This document shows, in pieces, positions 1-12,000 of a stretch of 35,280 nucleotides of DNA. The stretch is from Verrucomicrobiota bacterium (GTDB lineage: Bacteria > Verrucomicrobiota > Verrucomicrobiia > Opitutales > Opitutaceae): contig JAPLTN010000060.1 in NCBI GenBank assembly GCA_026398135.1, positions 1-35,280 on the forward strand. Reading direction: 5' to 3'. A program made the position numbers and the translations under genes. The notes under the pieces are model-generated. The model worked only from the letters and a program-made list of their open reading frames with translations, was not told the origin of the DNA and made no database searches. Position 1 is the first letter of the stretch, and the number at the start of each line of letters is the position of its first letter.

Positions 1-3000
1 GCCACCGCCAAGACCCTGTCCCTCGCCGGCATCGACACCACCCTGGCCGCCTCCGCCCGCAACGTCTCCGGCACCGGCCTGGTCCTCAGCCTGACCAACC
101 TGATCGACCTGACCGGCAACCTCGCCTTCGACCTCTCCACCTCCGACGTCATCGCCGTCGGCACCGGCCTGTCCGCCAGCCTCACCCTCGGCGGCTTCAC
201 CGCCGGCTTCTCCAACGGCGGCTTCGCCCTCCGCCTCAAGTCCGACGGCACCCTCGCCCTCAACGCCACCGCCACCACCCTCGTGCTCTCCGGCGGCGGC
301 TTCGCCTCCGCCACCGCGACCTCCATGGAAGTCGCCTACAACACCACCGGGGCCGCCCTCACCGAAACCCTGACCCTCGGCGCCCTCAGTAACGACATCG
401 ACGTGCTCACCGGCACCGCCCTCGCCCCCTACTTCGCCTTCAGCGCCAACGGCGTCACCGCCCAGCTCGCCGGCCTGATCGGCATCACCGCCGACCTCAC
501 CTTCACCCGCACCACCTCCGCCGACGGCGATACCCTCATCCGCGTCGGCGTGGCCAATTTCGGTGCCACCCTCGGCGACGGTTCCACCACCTTCCTCACC
601 CTCTCCAACGGTTCCGGCGCCTTCTTGATCACCCCCACCGGCACCGCCGCCAGCGTCACCGTGACCGCCGCCCTGGCCAACGTACCCGGCGTCTCCATGA
701 CCGCCTCCACCTTCACCCTGGAGTTCAACACCTCGCCCACCGCCGTGCAGGAATCCGTCACGGTCAACAGCGTCACCACCACCCTCGACCTGCCCGCCGG
801 CACCTTCGTGCGCGTCACCGCCAACCCCATCACCGTCACCGTCGCCGCCATCGCCATGACTGGCCGCGTCGCCTTCGAACAGACCACCACTCGCGCCACC
901 GCGTCCCTCCCCTCCACCAAGGTCACCCTCATCTCCTTCAAGGACGTCACCGCCTCCCTCGGCGGCTCCATCTCCGGCACCGGCGGCTCCACCGTCGCCG
1001 TCACCGCCGGTCGCGGCGTCTTCCTGATCACCTCCTCCGGCGTCGCCGGCACTTTGGCCTTCACCGCCGCCACTGATTTCGGCGGCTTCACCGCCAACGC
1101 CACCCTCGGCCTCGAAATCAACAACACCTCCGCCGCCGTGTCCGCCGCCGGCACCTTCGGCAGCGTTTCCCTCGAAGCCGGTCCCTTTGTCCGCATCGTC
1201 ATCAACGACCTCGCCATCTCCATGCCCGGCATCGAGATCGAGGGCGATTTCAGCTTCAAGTCCGCCACCATCGACGGCGTCGTCACCCAGGTCATCGTGG
1301 GCAACAACGTCCGCGTCTTCGTTGGCAACAATACCGGCGGTACCCTCGTCGGCCTCGAACTCACCGGCGGTTCCGCCGTCCTCATTCGCACGACTTCCGG
1401 CGCGGATAAACTCGAACTCGGCTTCGTCACCGGTCGTGTCCACGCCCTCGGTCTCACCGGCGTCACCCTCGACGCCATCCTCACCATCCGTCTCAACGAG
1501 ACCACCGCCGCCTACGACGAGACCTTCACCCTCGACGGCGAGACCGTCACCCTGACCTTCAGCGACGCCGAAGTCGCCTCCGGCGGCGTCAGCTTCGTCC
1601 AAGTCCTCGGCACGTCCGTCACCCTCGACGTCGGCGGCGTGGTCAGCCTCGGCGGCGACCTCGAATTCACCCGCACCGCCACCGGCCTCTCATTCTCCGC
1701 CACCACCGCCGCCCTCTTCGCCGGCCAGACCTACGGCGCCACCATCACCGACGGCAGCGACACCGACCGTCTCGGCGCTTCCGGCACCGTCAACCTCACC
1801 ACCAAGGCCTTCGCCTTCACTCTCGACCAGGTCCAGTTCCGCCTCGGCGAGGCCCTCACCGTCAACGCCACCGCCGTCACCGCCGCCTACGATCCCACCA
1901 ACGTCTCCGCCAGCCAGGTCGTCGCCACCATCGGCAGCGCCACCTTCACCTCCTCGCTCTTCACCGGCCTCGGCACCGGCACTTTGAGCAACCTCGTCGT
2001 CCGTCGCAACGGTTTCACCCTCGGCGCGGGCACCCTCACCCCCGCCGGCGGCAACGTCACCATCGGCTCCTTCCTCAGCCTCACCGGCTTCTCCCTCCAG
2101 GTCGCCAACCTCTCCGTCACCTACGGCGTTTCCGGCTCCGCCGCCATCGTCACCGGCACCTTCACCGCCACCGTGGGCGGCCTCAATCTCTTCCCCGGCG
2201 GCGGCTTCCTTACCACCACCGCCACCGGCATCACCGCCGCCTTCGACTTCGGCGCCTCCGCCTGGCGCTTCAACGTCGCCAGCCTCAGCATCACCATCGC
2301 CGGCGCCCTCCGCCTCACCGCCGCCAACGTCGTGCTCACCCCCACGCTGTCGTCGCCCACCGCCACCCTCGCCACCATCGGCTCCGCTTCCCTCAACGTC
2401 GCCCAGTTCGACGGCCTCGATACCGTCACCATCACCGATCTCGTTATCCGCGCCAACGGCTTCAGCCTCGGCACCTTCGTCTTCAACACCCCCTCCGGCG
2501 CGCTCGCCACCTTCAACGACACCTTCGGCTCCCTCGTTTCGGTCAACTCCCTCAGCGTCTCCGTCACCAACCTCAACGTCACCGTCGGCACCACCATCAC
2601 CGTCGCCGGTTCCGTTACCCTCAACGCCTCCGGCTTCGTCCTCTTCCCGAACCTGCCCGCCTTCCGCGTCGAAGTCGGCGACGTCCTCGGTCTCTTTGAC
2701 CTGAACTTCCCGAACCTGCTCAAGTTCCGCCTGCCCGCCTTCACCTTCCGCATCGGCGACATGCTCGCCCTGGATCTGCCCAGCTTCGACCTCAACCCGA
2801 GCTTGGACATCATGGCCAGCCTGCCGAACATTGGCTTCCGCATCCCCAGCCTGCCCGACATTAGCGGCCTCATCCCGTCCTTCACCCTCGGCAAGCTCCG
2901 CATCGAGATTCCTAACTTCACCCTCAACCTGCCCGGCCCGGTCAGCCTCGGCGGTTTCGCCACCCTGAGTAACATCCAATTCTCGCTGGCCGACTTCGTC

Positions 3001-6000
3001 ATCGACCGCCAGCTCGGCCGCATCTTCGGCAGCGTCAACCTCTCCATCGGTGACTTCGACCTCTTCCCCAATGGCAACTTCTTCTCCACCGGCTTCACCG
3101 GCCTGCGCGCCGACTTCAACTTCGGCAGCCTCACCGCCCCCGTCTCCTTCGGCCTCCACTTCGACAGCCTCACCCTCGGCTTCGGCGAAGCCTTCCGTCT
3201 CAACTTCGGCGCCTTCGACCTCACCCCCGGCCTGCCCACCCTCGCCACCCTCGCCACCGGCACCCTCAGCTTCCCGCAATTCCCCGCGCTCCCCACCGTA
3301 TCCCTCACCAACTTCGTCCTCCGCACCACCGGTTTCAGCATCGATAACGTCACCGTATCCCTCTCCAGCTCGATCGCCTTCGGCGACACCTTCGGCTCCA
3401 TCTTCAGTTTCGGCGGCGTTTCCCTCAGCCTGAACAACTTCAGCTACACCTACGGCATCGCCCCGGTCATCCTCGGCACCATCACGCTCAACCTCTCCAG
3501 CCCGCGCCTCTTCCCCGGCTTCGCCTTCCTCAACGCCACCTTCGGCGACGTCTCCGCCTTCTACGACTTCAGCGACGTCGGCCGCCTCAAGATCTCCATT
3601 TCCTCCCTCGCCCTCTCCATCGGCGACGCCCTCCGCCTCGACTTCGACGCCTTCACCATCACCCCCGGCCTCGACGTCATGGCCCTCCTGCCCAGCGTGC
3701 GCGTCTCCTCCCCGATCTTCGGCGGCCTCAACGGACTCATCAGCAACTTCACCCTCCGCCGCACCGGCTTCACCATCGACTACCTCAAGCTCGAACTCGC
3801 CGGCCCCGTCGCCTTCGGCAACTTCCTCAGCTTCTCCGGGCTCTCCCTCGAAGTTAACGCCTTCAAGCTCGACCGCTCCCTCGCCCTCAACGCCCAGATC
3901 AGCGGCACCGTCGCCCTCAACATCGGCAGCCTCAGCTTCTTCCCCGGCTCCAGCTTCATCTCCACCTCGGCGCTCAACATCTCCGCCCGCTTCGACCTCG
4001 CCAGCCCCGGCGCCCTCGGCGGCCTGCTCATCACCATCGGCTCGCTCAACGTCACCATCGCCAACGCCCTCAGCCTCACCGCCAACGCCGTTGTCATCAA
4101 CCCCAACGCGCCCGACATCCTCGCCACCCTCGGCTCCGCCACCATCACCCTGCTCGTCCTCGGCGACGCCCAGCTCACCGCCACCGGCATCCAGATCCGC
4201 CGCACCGGCCTCAGCATCGCCAACGCCTCCCTGAACATCGCCTCGCTCAACATCGCCGACGTCCTCACCGCCCAAAACCTCGTCGCCACCCTTACCAACT
4301 TTAACTACACCCACGGCACCACTCCGAGCCTCACCGGCACCCTCGGACTCACCGCCACCGGCGGCAGCCTCGCCCTCGGCTCCGTGCTCTCCATCGCCCT
4401 CGCCGACGGCCCCGACGCCAATCTCTTCGCCCTCTCCGGCTCCATCGACCTCGCCACCCGCGCCACCAGCCTGACCCTCGACCGCGGCACCCTCAGCATC
4501 CCCGGCTTCCTCACCGCCACGATCTCCACCGCCGCCTTCACCTACAACCCCGGCGGCAGCGCCGCCCAGGAACTGCTCACCATCGCCAGCCTCGCCGTCT
4601 CCCTTATCCCGCTTTCCAACGCCAGCGTCACCGCCACCAACCTCCGCATCCGCAAGAACGGCTTCAGCATCGAGGCCGCCACCGGCACCCTCGGTAACCT
4701 CAACCTCGGCGGCCTGCTCACCATCACCGCTCCTACCGTCAGCCTCGCCAACGTGGACTACACCACCGGCGGCGCGCTCACCGGCCGTATCGGCCTCTCC
4801 GCCAACAACGTTTCCCTCAGTCTCGGCTCCGCCCTCACCGCCACCGTAACCGATGGTTCAGACTCCGACACCTACGCCCTCACCGGCGGCTACGACCTCG
4901 CCCTGAAGACCTACGAGCTCGACCTCGACGAACTCGCCTTCGGCATCTCCAGTTTCCTCACCGTCACGTCCTCCGGCGTCGCCGTCCGCTTCGACCCCGC
5001 CGCCACCGGCACCTCCAAGCTCCTTGTCGCCGCCATCGGCGTCACCGGCTCGGTTCAATCCGGCGGCAGCGTCACCCTCTCCAAAGGCCAGTTCATCCTG
5101 GCCGCCTACGGTGACGGCAAATACGCCTTCGAGGGCTCCGCCAGCGCCGCTGTCTCCGCCGGCCCCGCCAGCGCCAGCGGCCGCGTCGCCATCACCGCCA
5201 ACACCGCCGCCAACCGCGCCGTCGGCGAAACCCTCACCATCGACGAGGTCACCCAGACCATCACCGTCGCCAGCAACGGCACCAGCGTCACCACCTCCGG
5301 TCTCACCATCGGCTTCGGCGATTTTCTCACCCTCAAGGGCGACTTCACCTACGCCAGCGCCACCGAGTCCATCAACGGCGGCACCTTTACCCGCGTCACC
5401 GTCACCAATGGCGAAGTCACGCTCAAGGCCGGCACCGCCACCCTGACCGGAGCCAATATCTCCGGTTACTTCTTCTCCGGCTCCGGCGGCACCACCGGCG
5501 AATTCGGCCGCCTCGCCGTCGGCTCGCTCACCCTCACTGGCGTGGACGGCGTCACCCTCGGCGCAATCGGCACCACCCTCGATTTCAACACCACCAACGG
5601 CAACCGCGACGTCTCCCTCCTCGCCAGCGGCACCCCGCTCGGCATCACCAGTTATCTGCGCACCGCCGGCGTCGTCACCGTCACCACCACCGCTGCCCAC
5701 GCTCTTTTCGTCGGTTCCACCATCACCCTCGCCGGCCTCGCCAGCGGCTACAACGGCGTCCACACCGTCACCGGCGTCACCGGCAACAGCTTCACCTTCG
5801 CCCTCGCCGGCACCGATCTCGCCCTCACCAATCCGGTCGGTGCCACCTACGATCACCGCGTCACCTACACCGGCGCCACCCGGCAGAACTTCAAACGCTT
5901 CCAGTCCTCGGCCAACTTCACTGTCACCGCCGGCGGCTTCAGCACCGCCCTCACCGGCACCTTCACCTTCGACCAAGCCACCGTCACCCTCAACGGCACC

Positions 6001-9000
6001 CCCACCAGCCTCATCCAGGTCGGCGTGGTCAACGGCGCCGTCTCCCTCGCCGTCTCCACCAACGGCCCCAGCGTCAGCCTCTCCGGCATCAACGGCTCCC
6101 TCCTCCTCACCGACGCCGGTGCCGCCGGCAAACTCACCGTCTCCACCCTCAGCCTCCAGGCCTTCGGCACCACCGACGATAAAGGCACCGTCTCCACTGC
6201 CGACGACACCACCACCTACGCCCTGTCCTTGACCGGTTCCAACGTCGCCCTCGCCTTCAACACCACCGGCGCGGCCGCTTCCGCCACCGTCGGCGGCGCA
6301 CCTTTCGCCTTCACCGCCGCCAACCAGTTCAACTTCTTCGACGTCTCCGGCACCATGACGCTGGCGCTCACCGTCGGCGACAACTCCCTCTCCCTCGGCG
6401 GCACCTTCGGACTCGTCAAAAAAACCGTCACCGTCTCCGGCGTCGCCACCTCCACCTTGCTCATCTCCGTGCTCGACGCCCGCGCCGACCTCACCGTCGC
6501 CGGCGTCACCCTTGCGCTGCGCGACATCGACGGTGCTTTCTACACTTCCGACACCGGCTCCGCCGCCGTCCTCACCGTCGGCACCCTCGCCCTCACCGGC
6601 ATCACCGGCGTCAGCCTCGTCGCCTCCAACACCACCATCGCCTTCAATACCACCGGCGCCGACGTCAACGTCACCCTGCCTGGCGGCACCATCGCCTTCT
6701 CCGGCGCTGCCCGGCGAAACTTCCTCGCCGTCGAGACCACCCTCGCCGTCACCCTCACCACTTCCGCCGTCACCGCCACCCTCAACGGCACCTTCGCCTT
6801 CACCAAGCTTTCCGCCACCATCGGCGGCGTCACCGAGACCATCCTCGTCCTCGAAGCCCGCAACGTCTCCACCGTCCTGAGCACCGGTCCCCCGGCTTCC
6901 GGCGTCACCCTGTCCTTCACCGGCATCACCGGCGCCATTGTCGTCCGCTCCACCGGCCTCGCCGGCCAGATCACGGTGGGCAACGCATCCCTCACCGGCG
7001 TCTCCGGCCTCACCCTCGCTCTTAGCGCCGTAACCCTCGAGTTCAACACCACCAACGCCGCCCTCAGCGCCACCCTCGGCGCAACCAGCTTCGCTTACAC
7101 CGCGTCCGACCGGCTCAACTTCTTCGCCATCTCCGGCACCGCCACCCTCGGCCTCGCCACCTCCGGCGTCAGCGCCAGCCTCACCGGCACCTTCAGCTTC
7201 GAGCGCACCACCACCCGCCTCAACGGCGTCGCCTCCACCCCGATCATCAAGATCGGCATTACCGACGCCACCACCACGCTCTCCGCCGGCGGCGTCACCC
7301 TCACCGTTTCCGGCATCTCCGGCGGCCTGCTCCTCACCTCCGCCGGCATCGCCGGTCGCCTCAACGTCACCAGCATCGCCCTGACCGGCGTCACCGGCGT
7401 TTCCCTCTCCGCCTCGGCCATCCGGATCGACCTCAACACCACCGGGGCCGACGCCGCCGCCACCATCTCCGGCACCCCCTTCGCCTTCAGCGGTGCCCTC
7501 CAGCGCGACTTCTTCGCCATCACCGCGACCACCAGCGTCACCCTCGCCGCCGGTTCCGTCAGCGCCACCATCGCGGGCACCTTCAGCTTCCAACGCTCGG
7601 TCGTCACCCTCAACGGGGTTTCCACCGCCGTCATCCTGCTCGGCACCACCAACGCCTCCACCGCGCTCTCCGCCTCCAGCGTCAGCCTCAACGTCACCGG
7701 CCTCACCGGCACCCTGCTCCTCACCCCTGCCGGCGCGGCCGGCAGCTTCACCATCGGTGGCATCAGCCTCACCGGCATCTCCGGCCTCACCGTCGCCGTC
7801 ACCTCCGCCACCCTGGATTTCAACACCACCGGCGCCGCCGCCTCCGCCTCGCTCAACGGCAACAGCTTCGCCTTCACCACCGCCGCCCGCTACCAGTTCT
7901 TCGCCGTCTCCGGCCAGCTCACCCTCGGCCTCACCACGCCCATCGGGGCCGTTTCCCTCGCCGGTCGCTTCGGCTTCGAGCGCACCACCCTGACGGTCAA
8001 CCAGATCCCGGCCACCGTAATCACCATCACGGTCACCGATGCCGCCACCACCCTCGTGGCCGGCACCGCTTCCGCCGGAGTCAAACTCACCGCCACCGGC
8101 ATCACCGGCGCCTTCCTCCTCCGCACCAGCGGCTTCGCCGGTATCCTGCGCATCGGCACCTTCACCATCACCCAGGCCAACGGCGATCCCATCCCCGGCA
8201 TCTCTTTCGTCGCCCGCGATGCCGTCATCGGCGTCAACACCACCAACACCGCGGTCAAGACTACCATCGGCTCCATCTACTTCGACTTCTCCGCCGCCGC
8301 CCACCGCAACTTCTTCTCCGTCTCCGCCGATCTCACCCTCACGCTCGGCGTCTCCGGCGCGCTCACCCTCGATATCAGCGGTCGCTTCGGCATCACCAAG
8401 GTCGAGGTCACCGTCGCCGGCCTCACCACCTCCGGCTTCCTTATTTCCGTCATCGACGTCGCCACCGCCATCACCGTCGGCGCACCCCCCGGCGGAGCCA
8501 AACTCACCCTCGGCGGCATCACCGGAGCCTTCCTCGTCGCCAGCATCGGCGGCAAGACCGCCGCCGCCGGCGGCCTCTCCATCGGCAGCCTCACCCTCAC
8601 CAAGGCCGATGGCATCACCCCGCTCATCGCCGACTTCGATCTCCTGCCCGACGACTTCAAACTCAGCTTCAACCTCTTCACCGTCGGCTTCACCCTCAAC
8701 ATCCCCAGCATCGACCTGAAGTTCGGCCTCTTCCCCTACATCGACCTCAGCGTGCCTTCGCTGCCGTCCTTCAGTCTCCCCAACTTCAGCCTGCCCAGCC
8801 TCTCCCTCCCGGACTTCGCCGCCTTCCTCCCCGACTTTAACCTGCCCAGCCTCTCGCTGCCCGACATCAGCCTGCCGTCCATCTCCTTCCCCTCGGTCGA
8901 CATCAACCTGCCTTCCTTCGACCTCGATCTGGATTTCAGCCTCCCCGGCCTGACCAACTTCATCGACCTCTCCGGTCTGCTCAATCTCTCCATCGGCAAC

Positions 9001-12000
9001 GTCCTCTCCTTCGACGGCAACTTTAAGTTCAAGAAGATCGGTGACGAACTCGTCGTCGTCGCCACCCAGGCCACCGCCGCCCTCGAACTCGGCTCCTTCC
9101 GCCTCGCCCTCACCAACGGCACCCTTGCCCTGGTCATCAAGAGCAACGGCACTCTCGCCCTCGACGCCTCCGGCGGTCTCAGCCTCAGCGCCGGCACCTT
9201 CGCCAACGTTTCCGTCCAGACCCTCAAGGTCCAATACAACACCACCGGCATCGATTACTCCGCCGCCCCGCGCACCCTCACCCTCGACGGCATCAGCGCC
9301 GACCTCACCACTCCGCTCGGCACCACCGTCGCCCCCTACCTCGCGATCAACGCCATCGGCTTCCAGGCCAATATCGCCAACCTCGTCCGCGTCTCCGGCG
9401 ACTTCTCCTTCTCCAAGGGCACCACCGCCTCCGGCGCGTCCGTGATCAAGATCGGCGTCGCCAAGTTCGCCACCGCGCTCGGCAACGGCACCACCAACTT
9501 CGTCACCGTCAGCGGCGGCACCGGGGCCATGATCCTCGACGACACCGGCATCGTCGCCCAGCTCACCGCCACCGCCAGCATCACCGGCATCGCCGGCCTC
9601 AGCCTAAACCCCTCCACCTTCACCGTCACCTTCAGCAACCGCGCCACCGCCACCAACGAGACCGTCGTCGTCGGGGCCACCTCCTACGTGCTGAATGTCC
9701 GCGCCGGTCCCTTCATCCGCGTCTTCGCCACCCCGCTCGACGTCTCCATCTTCGGCCTCAACGTCCGCGGCGACATCGGCTTTGAGCAATACCGCGACGC
9801 CCTCGGCTCCACCGTTACCATCCTCTCCGCCGCCAACCTCGCCTTCTCCTTCACCGGCGACGGCACCGGCGGCTCCGCCGTCTCCATCAACGGCGCGCGC
9901 GGCATTCTTATCCTCACCTCCTCGGGTGTCGCCGGCTCGCTCGCCTTCAGCATCTCCGGCGGCTTGGGTGTCCTCTCGGGCGGAGGCGACTTTAAGCTCG
10001 AAATCAACAATACCAACCAGGCCTTCGCCGTCACCGGCGTCTTCGGCTCCGTCACCCTGGAGGCCGGCATCTACAAGCGCATTGTGGCCAACAACCTCGC
10101 CATCTCCTTCCCCGGCGTGAGCATCGAGGGCGACTTCAGCTTCAAGACCGCCACCACGTCCGGCGGCACCGCCCAGGTCATCGTGGGCAACAACATCACC
10201 GTCCGCATCGGCGACGGCACCGGCGCGTCCTTCGTCGGCCTCGAACTCATCAACGGCCAGGCCGTCTTCCTTAAGGACGGCTCAGGCAAGAAGGCCGGCC
10301 GCATCACCGGCACCGTCACCCTCTACGGCATCCCCGGCTTCACCCTCTCCGCCACCATGACCCTCCGCATCAACGAGGGCACCGACGCCGTCAACCAGAC
10401 CTTCACCCTCGACGGCGAATCCATCTCCCTCGTCTTCAGCGCCTCCGAAATCCTCAGCAACGGCATCAGCTTCATCCAAGTCTCCGGCACCAACATCAAA
10501 TTCTCCATCGCCGACGTCGCCGAGTTCTACGGCAACCTCGTCTTCACCCGCTCCGCCGGCAAGTTCACCGCCGCCTCCATCGGCTCCACGATCTTCATCG
10601 GCTCCGGCCCCTACAAGGACTCCGCCGGCGTGCTCAACCCCAAGGCCATCGGGCTCAAGATCACCGCCCTCGACTTCGCCCTGCTCATCGACACCACCGC
10701 CTCCGGCAAATACGCCTTCGCCGGTCTCGGCACCTTCGGCTTCGCCGGCCTCGACGGCATCTCCGCCGCCCTCGACGGCGCGGGCCTCCGCTTCGGCGTC
10801 GCCCTCAACAAGACCGGCACCGCCGTCAACGAGACAATCAACCTCTCCGCCACCCAGGCCATCAACCTGAAGTTCGTCACCTCCGGCTCCGCCGTCGATT
10901 TTGCCCAAGCCACCGCCACCGCCTCGGGCGTCACCACCACCACCCTCACCGCCACCAACGCCGGCGACCTCCCGCTCTTCACCGGCTCGCTCAAGATCAG
11001 CGTCTCCGGCGCCTTCGAGCTCGCCGGCACCGTCGTTCTTCAACCCCTCCCCGGCGGCGCGATCAACCTCACCTTCTCGACCGTCACCCTCAAGGTTGGC
11101 GACGTCTCCGCCCCCACCTTCGAAATCGGCGGCCGCGCCGCCTTTCGCATCACCAAGGCCGACGGCTTCCGCCTCGTCGATTTCCGCATCGGCACCGCCA
11201 AGGTTCAGGGCGTTGACCTCAGCGGCATCGTCGCCGCCCTCACCAGCGCCCCGCCCACCGCCGACCTCGCCAACCCCTTCAACGACGGCGTCATCAACCG
11301 CGTCACCCTAAACACCCGCAAATACCTCGACGTCACCTTCAACGATGTGAACGGCGTCGGCTTCAACGCCGGTTCCATCACCGACTCCGGCCAGGAGTTC
11401 GCCATCTACCGCGCCGGTCTCGACGTCACTTCCACCATCGGCCTCAGCGGCGCCGCCACCCGCGTTTCCGGCAACACCTACCGCTACACCTTCACCGGCA
11501 ACTTCTCGATGGATGCCGAATACACCCTCCAGTTCACCGCCGGCTCCTTCGCCGACGCCAACACCATCGTCAACCGCACCTTCACCCAGCGCTTCGTCGC
11601 CTTCGATCCCGCCGCCCAATCCGGCTCCGGCAGCATCGGCAGCGTCAACACCGCCGGCGTGCTCGGCGCGCCCCCCGCCGCCCGCCTTGCCAGCATCAGC
11701 ACCGGCTCCCTCATCAACCCCGTTACCCTCAGCAAACAGGGCTACCTCGACATCACCTTCTACAGCCGCGACGGCAACGACATCGACGCCACCACCATCA
11801 ATGGCGACGAGCTCACCCTCGAAGGCACCGGCGTGCTCGACGCCCAGCTTCGCGCCGGCGCGCCCACCAAGCTCTACGGCACCACCTACCGCTACTTCCT
11901 CACCGACAAGAACACCGCCAACACCGTAGCCCTCTTCGGCAACGGCGAGCTCAAGATCACCTACAAGGCCTCCACTTTTGCCACCCTCGCCAGCGACGGC

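Noticed and set aside
283-325. GTG 283 or ATG 325 as the start of gene 1
   Set aside because: The frame is open to base 1, and the sequence upstream of both codons aligns with the second block copy near 8965-9140. The true start must lie left of the window.
7493-8719. Pro/Ser/Ala-rich open frames in the other plus-strand frames
   Set aside because: They are frame-shifted readings of GCC/ACC/TCC-rich codons, lie wholly inside the main genes, and show no conserved motif.
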